Origin: Candidatus Vecturithrix granuli
Lineage (GTDB): Bacteria; Moduliflexota; Moduliflexia; Moduliflexales; Moduliflexaceae
Assembly: GCA_000739535.1 (NCBI GenBank)
Contig: DF820464.1
Location: forward strand, 466,722 to 507,660
Reading direction: 5' to 3'
Length of the DNA: 40,939 nucleotides
This document shows, in pieces, positions 32,072-40,854 of this stretch (position 1 is the stretch's first letter; every line of letters starts with the position of its first letter). The position numbers were made by a program, and so were the translations under genes. Under the pieces are notes generated by a model. That model saw only the letters and a list, made by a program, of their open reading frames with translations. It did not search any database and was not told the origin of the DNA.

Positions 32072-34969
32072 ATGAAATACTTCAGAACATGTTATTGGAT
32101 TGTCTGGTGTTTCTTACTCCTGTCTCCAAACGCCTATGCCGCCGAACCTATTCTGGTTATTGATCCGCACGGACATTCATCGCAAATCAGCGCGCTACTC
32201 TTTACTCCTGACGGCAAAACATTGATTTCTACCTCCTGGGATAAAACGATTCGGCTGTGGGATGTCGAAACAGGAGATTTGCGCAAAACTCTTCGGCATC
32301 AAATTGGCGCAGGACACGATGGCGAAATCCACGCGGCCGCGCTTTCGCCTGATGGGAAAATCCTGGCTGTTGGAGGCATTGACTGTCCGGAAGACGACGC
32401 CGGAACTCCGGTTTATCTCTTCGATCTTGAGCGCGGCGAAGTGATCGGGCTGCTACGAGGCCACCCTGATATTATCGGCGCGTTAGATTTTTCACGTGAT
32501 GGCAAATGGCTGGCAAGCAGCAGTTATACCACAATTAGTATCTGGGACATGTCGCAGTTGACGAATGAGCCTGTGCTGATTTTGGAAAGTGAAAGCGAAA
32601 TGATTGATCTCGCTTTTGCTCCTGATACGCAGCATCTGGTTTCATCCCATGTTGATGGCAAGCTGCGATTATGGAAATTGCCTAAGAACATGGCGCAAGC
32701 GGAGCATCAGAACATCACAAAGCCTGAGAAGGTGATGACCAAACATGCAGCTAACGCGAGCCGTGTGGATTATTCTCCAGATGGCAAATATATTGTCTCC
32801 GGCGATTTTGACGATAATGTGTTTCTCTGGACCAGTAAAGGGAAATTTCAGAAACAACTTGACGTGGTTGATACGCCAGGCATGGTTGTCTTTTCACCAG
32901 ACAGCAAACAGGTGTTTGCCGGTGAGGGCGGGAAAGCGATCCTTTTCTCCATTCCAAAGGGGAAACAGGAACTGACCTTTGAACAGCATGTCAAGCCCGC
33001 TCAAAGAACGGCTTTTTCAAGCATGGTCACTGCCGCAGCATTTTATAGTTCCGACCTGATTGCTACGGCTGGCGGCAATGAGTATGAGATCTATATCTGG
33101 AATCGCCGTAGCGGGGAGGTCAAAACCCATATTGTCGGGCAGGGAAAGCGCGTTGAGGCTGTGGCCTTTGGCGCGGATTTGCACCTTGCATTTGGCAATA
33201 CGTTCGACGTTCAGAAGCAAGAGGGCCCTTTAGAACGTTCTTTCGATTTCGCCCAGATGCAGCTCTCACAAAAACTGCCTGTTGAACAGACCTTCAATCG
33301 CTATCAGACCGAATATCAGGGACACACATTACAATATACCTTTGGCAAGTGGTATGAATTGCAGGTGACGCCAGACGTAACGATCCACAACAGTCCGAGC
33401 GACGGTTGGGTACGCTCTTACACCTTTACCTCAGACGGAAGTATTATTGTCGGCAGTTCACAAGTGCTGAAATTGCACCGCCCTGATGGGAGCGTCCTGC
33501 GTGAATTTGTAGGACATACCGGAGAAATCTGGGCTGTGTCACTTTCGCAGGACGGGCATCTGCTGGCCTCGGCTAGTGACGATCAGACCATGAAAATTTG
33601 GAATATTGCAACTGGCGAATGTCTCGCCACGCTTTTTATTGCACGTGACCGTGAATGGGTGTGCTGGACGCCAAACGGGTATTATGCGGCCTCGGCCGGC
33701 GGCGAAAAATATATCGGCTGGCAGATCAACAAAGGGTTGGAGGCTGCGGCGGAATTTTATCCGGTGTCAGTGTTCCGAAAGCAGTTCTATCATCCGGAAT
33801 TGGTCAAACAAACCCTTGCTTTAGCAAGTTTTGATCAAGCCTTTGCCGCCTTCATTCAAACAACCCCAAAAATCGAAGAAACTACAGTGACTCAGGTACT
33901 TCCTCCGAAAGTTCAATGGATTCTCCCTGAAACTTCTCCTATCGAAACCTCCAATGCTTTGTTACGGATTCAAGCTGAAATCAACTCTGAAACGCCGCTC
34001 ACACTTGTTAAAATCCTGGTGAATGGCCGCACGCAGGCTGTCAAACGGGGGCTGACCTTGCCTGCTCAGCAGCGAGAAGTTCCTCATCATACGATTGATC
34101 AGGACATTACTCTGGCGCCAGGCCAAAATATCCTTTCGATCTTTGCCGCTAATGAAAACGCCGGAGCCACTTCTGAGGAACGCATTGTGCTCTATCACAT
34201 CACCGGGCAGGAAGAGTTAAAGCCTGATCTGTATCTGATTTCCATTGGCATCTCAAAATACCTGCTCAAGAATCTGGAATTGGTCTATGCTGATGATGAC
34301 GCCAGAGCTATTAGCCGTGTATTCCAGGCGCAGACGGGAAAATTGTACAAGACAGTCCAGATGAAGGAGTTATACGATCGCGAGGCGACCCAAAAGAACA
34401 TTCTTCAGGCGATAGAATGGGTCAACCAATCCGCGACTCCCAATGATGTGGTCATCATCTTTGTTGCAGCACATGGCATCAATGATCAGGGGCGGTACTA
34501 CATTTTACCGGCGGATGGATTAGTGGAAGATCTCGCGCAAACAGCCGTCAGTTGGCCTGATTTTGCGGATATTCTGGGCAACTTGCCCGCACGCGTTCTT
34601 CTGTTTTTGGATACCTGCCATAGCGGACAAATCGGACTGGATGTGTCTGCGCAGACGAGCCAGCGCGACAATACCGAAGCGATTCGTGAATTGGCTTCAG
34701 ATGATTATGGGGTAGTCATTTTAGCTGCTTCAACCGGCCGAGAATTTTCGCTTGAAGATCCCGGATGGGAACACGGCGCGTTTACCAAAGCCGTGCTTGA
34801 AGCCCTGGAGCAGGGAAAAGCGGATTACTCAAACGATAGCCTGATCCATCTGCGTGAATTAGACCTGTATGTCGCCGAGCGTGTGGAAGCGCTGACCAAT
34901 GGGGAACAACACCCGACCACCCAAAAACCTTCTACCATCAGCCGTTTTCCCATTGTGCAACTTCGTTGA
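32072..34969 (+). CDS. Exported WD40-repeat protein with C-terminal caspase-like (C14) domain
   Basis: A 965-aa protein. A signal peptide (1-24, ending YAA-EP) is followed by about ten WD40-type blades: seven or eight at about 30-380 and two or three near 440-540. A typical one reads LISTSWDKTIRLWD. A beta sandwich linker follows (about 620-710). The caspase-like domain (about 717-930) keeps the dyad: His801 in FVAAHG and Cys849 in FLDTCHSGQ. Such bacterial orthocaspases cleave after basic residues in studied cases. The signal peptide places the protease in the periplasm or outside, unlike cytoplasmic ones. The start has GGAGAG. The last 70 bases overlap the cyclase frame downstream. What the propeller senses and what is cleaved cannot be told. 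Confidence 0.88.
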   Translation: MKYFRTCYWIVWCFLLLSPNAYAAEPILVIDPHGHSSQISALLFTPDGKTLISTSWDKTIRLWDVETGDLRKTLRHQIGAGHDGEIHAAALSPDGKILAVGGIDCPEDDAGTPVYLFDLERGEVIGLLRGHPDIIGALDFSRDGKWLASSSYTTISIWDMSQLTNEPVLILESESEMIDLAFAPDTQHLVSSHVDGKLRLWKLPKNMAQAEHQNITKPEKVMTKHAANASRVDYSPDGKYIVSGDFDDNVFLWTSKGKFQKQLDVVDTPGMVVFSPDSKQVFAGEGGKAILFSIPKGKQELTFEQHVKPAQRTAFSSMVTAAAFYSSDLIATAGGNEYEIYIWNRRSGEVKTHIVGQGKRVEAVAFGADLHLAFGNTFDVQKQEGPLERSFDFAQMQLSQKLPVEQTFNRYQTEYQGHTLQYTFGKWYELQVTPDVTIHNSPSDGWVRSYTFTSDGSIIVGSSQVLKLHRPDGSVLREFVGHTGEIWAVSLSQDGHLLASASDDQTMKIWNIATGECLATLFIARDREWVCWTPNGYYAASAGGEKYIGWQINKGLEAAAEFYPVSVFRKQFYHPELVKQTLALASFDQAFAAFIQTTPKIEETTVTQVLPPKVQWILPETSPIETSNALLRIQAEINSETPLTLVKILVNGRTQAVKRGLTLPAQQREVPHHTIDQDITLAPGQNILSIFAANENAGATSEERIVLYHITGQEELKPDLYLISIGISKYLLKNLELVYADDDARAISRVFQAQTGKLYKTVQMKELYDREATQKNILQAIEWVNQSATPNDVVIIFVAAHGINDQGRYYILPADGLVEDLAQTAVSWPDFADILGNLPARVLLFLDTCHSGQIGLDVSAQTSQRDNTEAIRELASDDYGVVILAASTGREFSLEDPGWEHGAFTKAVLEALEQGKADYSNDSLIHLRELDLYVAERVEALTNGEQHPTTQKPSTISRFPIVQLR

Positions 34970-35993
34970 CAGCTCGGTCTATACGGCGATTGAACCAATT
35001 ATTTCAACACTCTCAATATTGCTTGGGTGGCTATATACGTATGTGCTGATCGCGATAGATATTCCTTTGCACGGCAATATGTATGTGAGTGGCGTTGCTG
35101 TCCATATTGCCGCAATCTTTATCTTTTTACGCTTTGTTTATGCACTTGTTGTTATCCCCATAATGTGGATTGGATTTGGTTGCATTCTACTTCTTTTTAC
35201 CGAGATCCCTCATGTGTATGTCTTGTGGCAATTTCTTTTTCTTGCTGCCCTGAGTTTCTTTTGTGTCTTGAATATCTATCTCCGGGAACGTTCAATGCGT
35301 GAAAATTTCTATCAAAAGCATGTCATTGAAGAACGTGAGAAAGAACTCGCAAAACAACAAGAAAAAAGCGAACGATTGTTACTGAATATCCTTCCGAAAC
35401 CGATTGCTGAACGGCTCAAGGAACATCATCATATCATTGCTGATGTGTTTGATGAAACAACGATTTTATTTGCGGATATTGTTGGTTTTACGCAGCTATG
35501 TAAACAGATCCCTGCTGAAGAGCTTGTGACTATCCTCAATACCCTCTTCTCACTATTTGACGCATTGACTGACAAATTTGGATTAGAGAAGATTAAAACG
35601 ATTGGAGACGTCTATATGGCGGCTGCCGGATTACCGGAACATCAAGCAGATCATGCTGACATGATTGCGAAGATGGCCTTAGAAATGTGCCAAACCATGA
35701 CGACGTATAACACCACCGCTTCACATCCTCTACAACTTCGAATTGGCATTCATTCCGGTTCTGTCATTGCGGGGGTGATTGGGAGAAAGAAGTTTACGTA
35801 TGATCTGTGCGGAGATACGGTCAACACTGCGTCTCGCGTGGGGTCTCATGGGATTCCGGGACAAATCCAAGTCACTCAAACGGCATACGAATTGCTGAAA
35901 CACAAATTTACGTTCTCCGAACGAGGAGTTATTGATGTGAAAGGGAAGGGGGCAATAAGAGTGTATTTACTGGATGGAAGCCGTGAATCATAA
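34899..35993 (+). CDS. Membrane-bound class III adenylate cyclase, probably 5'-truncated
   Basis: The open frame gives 364 aa; true homology appears to begin only after the caspase stop near 34970. Four or so membrane helices (about 25-135 of the frame) lead into a short coiled coil (REKELAKQQEKSERLLL) and then NILPKPIAERLK and the catalytic domain. Metal-binding Asp193 (FADIVGF) and Asp237 (KTIGDVYMA) are present. Lys233 and Asp302 match adenine-specifying positions, and Asn309 and Arg313 complete the site, so cAMP is the expected product. Family members with this membrane module usually carry further N-terminal helices, so the gene may have lost its 5' end. No Shine-Dalgarno fits the ATG at 34899 or the in-frame ATG at 35079. 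Translation may depend on the upstream gene. Confidence 0.85.
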   Translation: MGNNTRPPKNLLPSAVFPLCNFVDSSVYTAIEPIISTLSILLGWLYTYVLIAIDIPLHGNMYVSGVAVHIAAIFIFLRFVYALVVIPIMWIGFGCILLLFTEIPHVYVLWQFLFLAALSFFCVLNIYLRERSMRENFYQKHVIEEREKELAKQQEKSERLLLNILPKPIAERLKEHHHIIADVFDETTILFADIVGFTQLCKQIPAEELVTILNTLFSLFDALTDKFGLEKIKTIGDVYMAAAGLPEHQADHADMIAKMALEMCQTMTTYNTTASHPLQLRIGIHSGSVIAGVIGRKKFTYDLCGDTVNTASRVGSHGIPGQIQVTQTAYELLKHKFTFSERGVIDVKGKGAIRVYLLDGSRES

Positions 35994-36038
35994 TATCTCA
36001 AAATATCATGACGGTAGGATTACTTAGAGGAGGTACTC

Positions 36039-36425
36039 ATGAGTCTGGAAAAAATGAAAAAGTGGGTTAGGTGGAATGCTGTAATAAGCGGATTACTCGG
36101 GTGCCTATTTATCGGGTTTATTTTCGTTTTTTGGATATGGGGATGGTCTTTACCTGTAACCCCTCCGCCAGGACAAGACGGTGTCGATTTTGCCGTACAA
36201 TCCAGTGGAGAGGGGATTGTTATGATGGTACTTTCAGTGATGGGGGTAGGATCCGCTTTTGCTTTTTTTATCATTTCATTGAGTTGTTTTCTCTATTATA
36301 AGAGGTTGTGCGGTAAGGGGCAAATTGGAAGATTTGGAGTGCCCTTTCAGGTACTCACCAGTATATTATCCAGTATTGGAGTCTTGTTTCTCGCTTTTTT
36401 CGTGATAGGTATTTTCTTTGGATAA
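36039..36425 (+). CDS. Small membrane protein of unknown function
   Basis: A 128-aa protein I do not recognise. Three membrane helices are visible at about 12-36, 58-84 and 105-127. The loop after the first has TPPPGQDGVDFAVQSSGEG. A GAGGAGG ribosome binding site is ideally placed, so it is likely to be expressed. It lies 45 bases after the cyclase. Its stop codon is 22 bases before an attC-like palindrome (36448-36587) in the same orientation, the arrangement of an integron gene cassette. Confidence 0.6.
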   Translation: MSLEKMKKWVRWNAVISGLLGCLFIGFIFVFWIWGWSLPVTPPPGQDGVDFAVQSSGEGIVMMVLSVMGVGSAFAFFIISLSCFLYYKRLCGKGQIGRFGVPFQVLTSILSSIGVLFLAFFVIGIFFG

Positions 36426-36447
36426 TTCATATCTCCGGGGTGTGAAT

Positions 36448-36587
36448 GCTAACAAACATTTGCAGTGCGACCAAAACCGCGCTCGGTAGTTTTGAGCATA
36501 ATCCTATCGCCTATGATTTGGTGGTTTCTCAAACTGCGTTGCCCGTCATCATGGCGCGCTTTTGGCCGCTGAAATGAGGCGTTCGGC
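36448..36587 (+). other. Possible integron attC-type recombination site
   Basis: A 140-base imperfect palindrome. GCTAAC at 36448-36453 faces GTTCGGC at 36581-36587. After an unpaired spacer, GCAGTGCGACC pairs with GGCCGCTG, leaving one or two bulged bases. CCAAAACCGCGC (36471-36482) pairs with GCGCGCTTTTGG (36554-36565), and the centre holds GTTTTGAG facing CTCAAAC. Outer core boxes, an unpaired spacer, inner boxes with bulged bases and a variable middle are the structure of attC sites. The last box deviates from GTTRRRY by one base (C for R). No integrase gene is in the window. Confidence 0.4.
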
Positions 36588-36790
36588 AGCATACAGTTAT
36601 ACACGATAGAGAATCAATATCATACGCCAATTTTTAGTTGACTATTTCACACGATATCGTACTGTGTCAACTATCACGTCAATATCATAACTCGAACGTA
36701 TCAATATTGCGAGGAAATACGATACGAGTAAGCATACGATTGTTTGAGAAATAAGAGATTCTATCATCACGATGTATTTTTTGATAAAGC
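36588..36790. other. AT-rich intergenic stretch without recognisable gene
   Basis: This part has many short TATCG/CGATA motifs and a weak palindrome, AGTTGAC (36636-36642) facing GTCAACT (36666-36672), with ACGATATCGT between. No gene, promoter or RNA could be supported. Confidence 0.4.
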
Positions 36791-36943
36791 TTATCGTTTC
36801 GTATCATAGACATGACAACCATTGCCATCCAAATACCTGATGTGATTGTTGAATCCTATCACCATAACCTGGATACCATGAAACAAGGCATCCAATAAGG
36901 TTTCATCATTTGGGAATACTTGAATGGGCACGTATCGCTTGGC
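36791..36943 (-). pseudogene. Coding-like remnant abutting the truncated IS3 element
   Basis: On the minus strand one frame reads AKRYVPIQVFPNDETLLDAL then FHGIQVMVIGFNNHIRYLDG and stops at 36793-36791. It has the look of a protein C-terminus and is a different frame from the transposase. I do not recognise the family. It may be the tail of a gene broken by the insertion, or chance. Confidence 0.3.
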
Positions 36944-37893
36944 CGTTCCACAAACACATTGTCCAGCGCCCGCCCCCGACCATCCATGCTCATCTGAACC
37001 CCGGCACCTTCGATCAAGCTCGTAAAGGCCTGAGCGGTGAATTGCACGCCTTGATCCGTATTAAAAATCTCAGGCTGGCTCTGGTCAAAGGCTTCTCTCA
37101 CGGCCTCACGACAAAAGTCGTCGTCCAACGTATTGGAGACTCGCCACGTCAGGACATAGCGGCTGAACCAGTCGATAATGGCCATCAGATACAGAAACCC
37201 TCGGTGCATCGGAATATAGGTAATATCCGCACTCCAGACCTGGTTCGGACGGGTAATGGCCAGCCCCCGAAGCAAGTACGGGTCCACCTGATGCCCCGGT
37301 GCCGAAATCGTGGTGCGCGGCTTCGGGTAGACGGCCTGAATGCCCATTTTGTGCATGAGCCGCTGCACGCGTTTATGATTCACCACCTCGCCAAGCCCGC
37401 GCAAATGCGCAGTCATCCGCGGCCACCCATAAAATGGCGTCCGGAGATCTTGTTCGTCAATCAGGCGCATGAGGCGAAGATTCGCCGCCGATTCCGGCAC
37501 CGGCTGATAGTACCAGGTTGACCGATTTACGCCCACCAGTTCGCATTGTCGGCGGATACTGAGCGTTGGATGCGCCAGTTCAATGTCCTGCCGACGCACG
37601 TCAAGCGCCTCGCTCGACTTTTTTTTCAACCAGTCCAGTTCCATTTTTAAGCGCCCGATCTGTTCATAGAGTTCCGCTTCCCGTCGTGTCTGCTCGCCTG
37701 ACTCGTCTCGGCGGCGTTTATCGCTAAAGAGCGTTTTCCCCTCCTGAAGCAGGGGCTGTTTCCAGCGGCTGATTTGATTCGGATGCACACGCTGCTCACG
37801 CGCGACTTGCGCGATGGTTTGCTGCTCTTTCGCAGCCTGCAAAGCCACTTTGAATTTGAATTCTGCACTATGCTGTTTCCGATTCGTGACCAT
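36859..37893 (-). pseudogene. IS3-family transposase, C-terminally truncated, OrfA and OrfB fused
   Basis: About 344 codons. The N-terminal OrfA part (about 1-85) has a helix-turn-helix (AQVAREQRVHPNQISRWK) and a leucine-zipper-like helix. The OrfB part carries HTH_21 (YGWPRMTAHLR) and the rve integrase core with DDE residues in SADITYIP, NTDQGVQF and DNVFVER. After the Glu the sequence leaves the family abruptly, near 36943, and runs on in unrelated sequence, so the last 40-60 residues are missing. OrfA and OrfB join in one frame across an A8 run (37619-37626) that resembles the A-AAA-AAG frameshift signal of this family. The start at 37893 has GGAGGG. It is probably inactive. Confidence 0.85.
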
Positions 37894-37969
37894 GCAGTGA
37901 CCCTCCAATATCATCCCTCAAATTGTCTACTTTTTTCCATCTTAAATGATGGTCTAATTTTCAGGGTCA
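36940..37969 (-). mobile_element. Truncated IS3-family insertion sequence
   Basis: The right end is marked by the terminal repeat TGACCCTGAAAATTAGACCA (complement of 37950-37969), in front of the transposase. The matching left end is not found, and the transposase is cut near 36943, so the element is a fragment of about 1.03 kb. No target duplication can be assigned. Confidence 0.75.
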
Positions 37970-38295
37970 ATTATAAAGCTACACGATGTGTCTGCACCTA
38001 TTGATGTTTCAAACTTCACAATGTGCTTTCATCAAAAGACTATATTCACATCGCACTTATTTATTGTGGACGCGCTGACACAGCATTTCCCACAAGGGAG
38101 GTTCAACGATTTCACACACCGCGTGGAGCTTGCGATGGGCGTTGAAGAAATTACCAGTCTCAGGCGCGGGCGAGGTGCTCTGCCTCGCACCACGGCGGCG
38201 CACTCAACAGTGGCATGGATAGGAAGTGAACAGCGATTATTCTGTGAGCACAATGATCACTAAACGGCATGTTTCAGAGAAGGCCCGGTATCCGC
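37970..38295. other. Intergenic stretch with a short hairpin, no supported gene
   Basis: An open frame of 91 codons on the plus strand (37988-38263) lacks a ribosome binding site and resembles no family. The only structure is GCGAGGTGCTCTGCCTCGC, a short hairpin near 38167-38186. It may be old sequence disrupted by the neighbouring IS. Confidence 0.4.
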
Positions 38296-39099
38296 CTATT
38301 CAGACTGTTGTCGTTCCTGAACCACCTGTTTGAGGATATTCGTGCCATTGATGGCCGCCGGAAAGCCTGCATAGACTGACATTAAGAGCATAATTTCGCG
38401 AATATTTTCAATAGTTAAACCGATATTCAAACCGGCGTTAATGTGAAATTTCAATTGCGGTTGGGCGTTTCCTAAGGCTGCCAGGGCGGCAATCGTCGCA
38501 ATCTGGCGATAGGTTTTCGCCAAATTATTCCGGGCGTAAATATCGGCATACCCGAATTCAAGCGTAAATTTCACAAGCTCCGGGGAAATGTCATGGAAGG
38601 CCTCCTGCAAACGCTCGACCTGGCAAGGGTCTAACTGCGATAATTCGGCGGCGCCAGTCTCATAGCGCGTTGCATGACTGGCTTCATTTGTCGGAGCAGT
38701 TCCGGGTATATCCTGGATGCCATGTTTCTGCCGGTCTTTTAATACCTCTTTCAAGGCAGTCATGGCATTGAGGCAGCAGGGAAAGCCTGCATAGGCCGCC
38801 ATTTGCAGAATCACTTCTTTGACTTCATTGATAGTGCAGCCCACATTTAATGCGCCGTTGAGGTGGACGTTCAATTGCGGGCGCGCGGTGCCTATCGCGG
38901 TCAATGCCGCCACTACTGCGATTTCTTTGGATTTCAGGTCAAGTCCTTCTCGCGCGTAAATATCGCCAAAGGAATATTCGATGATAAATCGTCCTAAATC
39001 CGGGGAAATATCTTCTAAACTTTTCAGGACTCGTTCGCCAGCTTCCCCATCGATCTCTTGAAGCTTCTGCAACCCTCTCTCATATCTGTTCTCATTCAT
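38296..39099 (-). CDS. Tandem carboxymuconolactone decarboxylase (CMD) family protein
   Basis: A 267-aa protein made of two CMD/AhpD-like halves. Each has the pattern FGDIYAREGL or YADIYARNNL, then KEIAVVAALTAIG or RQIATIAALAALG, then HLNGALNVG or HINAGLNIG, and AYAGFP. The halves cover about 25-125 and 155-260. The AhpD CxxC thiol pair is absent; a PCC in half one is not in that position. CMD proteins range from gamma-carboxymuconolactone decarboxylase to antioxidant or uncharacterised roles, so function is open. AAGGAAAAA precedes the start. It follows the phosphatase gene by 18 bases on the same strand, so the two are probably co-transcribed. Confidence 0.85.
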   Translation of the reverse strand: MNENRYERGLQKLQEIDGEAGERVLKSLEDISPDLGRFIIEYSFGDIYAREGLDLKSKEIAVVAALTAIGTARPQLNVHLNGALNVGCTINEVKEVILQMAAYAGFPCCLNAMTALKEVLKDRQKHGIQDIPGTAPTNEASHATRYETGAAELSQLDPCQVERLQEAFHDISPELVKFTLEFGYADIYARNNLAKTYRQIATIAALAALGNAQPQLKFHINAGLNIGLTIENIREIMLLMSVYAGFPAAINGTNILKQVVQERQQSE

Positions 39100-39117
39100 A
39101 ATTTTTCCTTATAAATT

Positions 39118-40854
39118 TTATACTCCTCTTGACAAAAAATCAGATCGAATCTTCGCGACAACAATTGTCCAATCATCATAGACTTCCGCGTCGCCGATAA
39201 AATGACGAAGGTTCTGCAAGACACAGGCTAACATGGAATTGGCACTTTGACAATCGGCGGCGGTAATACTTTGCGTTAAACGTTCAAATCCATACATTTC
39301 ACCCTCTCGATTCATGGCTTCGACCAGGCCATCGGTGGTCAAGAAAATGAAATCACCCGGAGCGAGCATCTCTTGAAACTCGGAATAGTCAGGAGTTCTG
39401 ACCGCACCTAAGGGGAGTCCGGCGACATCTAACCAGGTCATGGTTCCGTCAGCATGACGGATGAGCGGTGCAATCAATCCGGCGTTTACGGCCTGAAGCA
39501 TCCACTGCCCATTGGCTGCTCCATTCGGCGTTGTCAGGGAAAGATAGCCCAGGGCAGTATTCATTTTGTTATGTCTGGTATGCGGGCGAAGCTCTCGATT
39601 CAAGGTTTTCATGAGAGCAGAAGGCGTCGCAGCGCGATGGACTTCAGTGGTTAACAACCCGAAAGAAAGCGCCATCATCAGAGCGGCTTCCATGCCTTTG
39701 CCGGACACATCGCCGACAGCAATGCCCAGATGCTGCTCATTGAACACAAAGACATTGAAAAAATCACCGCCGACTTCACGGGCCGGCTGGGAAAACCCGG
39801 CGATTTCAAGCCCCATGATGTCCGGTATGTCATGCGGTAGTAGGCTCTTTTGAATCTGTTGGGCTGTGAGGAGTTCGCGTTCAATGCGTGTCCGGACTTC
39901 CGCATGAAGTTGGGCGTTATACACGGCAATGGCCACCTGAGTGGCAAAGGCAAACACTGTTTCGGCGTCTTCTTTGGTATAAGGCGTTTCATTTATGCTG
40001 CCGACAGCCAGAATGCCGATCGGCTGATCTTTGACCAATAATGGAGCGCACAGAAACGAGCGAATGCCTTGCATGGTTGGAGTCTGACGCCAGCGTTCGT
40101 CGCGGTTCACATCCGGCACGAGCACCGGGGATTGGGCACGTAACACCTCAGCATTAATCGGGTATTCATCGGCAATGTAGGAGTAAGACGGGATCGTCCC
40201 GCCTAGTTTATCCAGTCCAGCCACCAGTGTCAATATATTCCCATTGAGTAATGATACAGTCGCTCGATGAAACGTAATCACATGTTCCAATTGCGCCAGA
40301 ATAAGTTCCAACACCTTTTCTTGTTCCAGGGTGCTGCTCACAATCCGTCCGACTTCGCGCAGTGTATCGGAGAGTTGCCGTCGCTGCTGTTCGCGATAAT
40401 AAAAGCTTTCTAATTGCTGCCGCGACTCACGTAAGGCTTCTTCGGCGCGTTTACGTTCGGTAATATCTTCTTTTACCGCGATAAAATGGGTAATCTTGCC
40501 ACGCGCATCGGAAATTGGTGCAATCGTTGCCTGTTCCCAATATAAACTACGATCTTTGCGTTTATTGTGAAATTCGCCGTGCCATTCGCGTCCTGACATA
40601 ATCGTCTGCCACAACTTTTGGTAGAATTCAGCGTCCTGTTGGCCGGATTTCAGTATGCGCGGATTTTGCCCTCGAACTTCTTCGACTGTGTAGCCAGTAG
40701 TTTCGGCAAATTTCGGATTGACATATTCAATATTGCCCTGTACATCGGTAATCACCACTGTATTCGCGCTTTGTTCCACAGCCTGCGAGAGTTTGCGTAA
40801 TTCCGCGCTCTGACGCGAGATGAGCAGATCAGCGCGCTTGATGATCACAAACAA
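39118..40854 (-). CDS. PAS-GAF-PP2C (SpoIIE/RsbU-type) phosphatase, N-terminus probably damaged
   Basis: About 578 aa from a TTG at 40854; the frame is open to 40881 and then hits TAA. The first residues (ELAVLYLVLFVIIKRADLLI) are the end of a membrane helix and a following linker, so an N-terminal membrane sensor part seems lost or frame-shifted. A PAS domain (about 20-135, SANTVVITDVQGNIEYVNPK) is followed by GAF (about 165-325) and the PP2C-type phosphatase domain (about 345-570). Its metal-binding acids are in EVGGDFF, VGDVSGKGM, TTDGLVE and DDWTIVV. Such proteins dephosphorylate anti-anti-sigma (STAS) partners in stress or sigma-factor switches; none is in the window. The adjacent CMD gene follows by 18 bases. 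Confidence 0.85.
   Translation of the reverse strand: MFVIIKRADLLISRQSAELRKLSQAVEQSANTVVITDVQGNIEYVNPKFAETTGYTVEEVRGQNPRILKSGQQDAEFYQKLWQTIMSGREWHGEFHNKRKDRSLYWEQATIAPISDARGKITHFIAVKEDITERKRAEEALRESRQQLESFYYREQQRRQLSDTLREVGRIVSSTLEQEKVLELILAQLEHVITFHRATVSLLNGNILTLVAGLDKLGGTIPSYSYIADEYPINAEVLRAQSPVLVPDVNRDERWRQTPTMQGIRSFLCAPLLVKDQPIGILAVGSINETPYTKEDAETVFAFATQVAIAVYNAQLHAEVRTRIERELLTAQQIQKSLLPHDIPDIMGLEIAGFSQPAREVGGDFFNVFVFNEQHLGIAVGDVSGKGMEAALMMALSFGLLTTEVHRAATPSALMKTLNRELRPHTRHNKMNTALGYLSLTTPNGAANGQWMLQAVNAGLIAPLIRHADGTMTWLDVAGLPLGAVRTPDYSEFQEMLAPGDFIFLTTDGLVEAMNREGEMYGFERLTQSITAADCQSANSMLACVLQNLRHFIGDAEVYDDWTIVVAKIRSDFLSRGV

Noticed and set aside
32072-35993. CBASS or other nucleotide-signalling defence system
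   Set aside because: The cyclase is a class III adenylate cyclase, not a CD-NTase, and the caspase is exported; no nuclease or other effector accompanies them.
37988-38263. 91-codon open frame on the plus strand beside the IS3 fragment
   Set aside because: No ribosome binding site or family resemblance; includes a short hairpin repeat.
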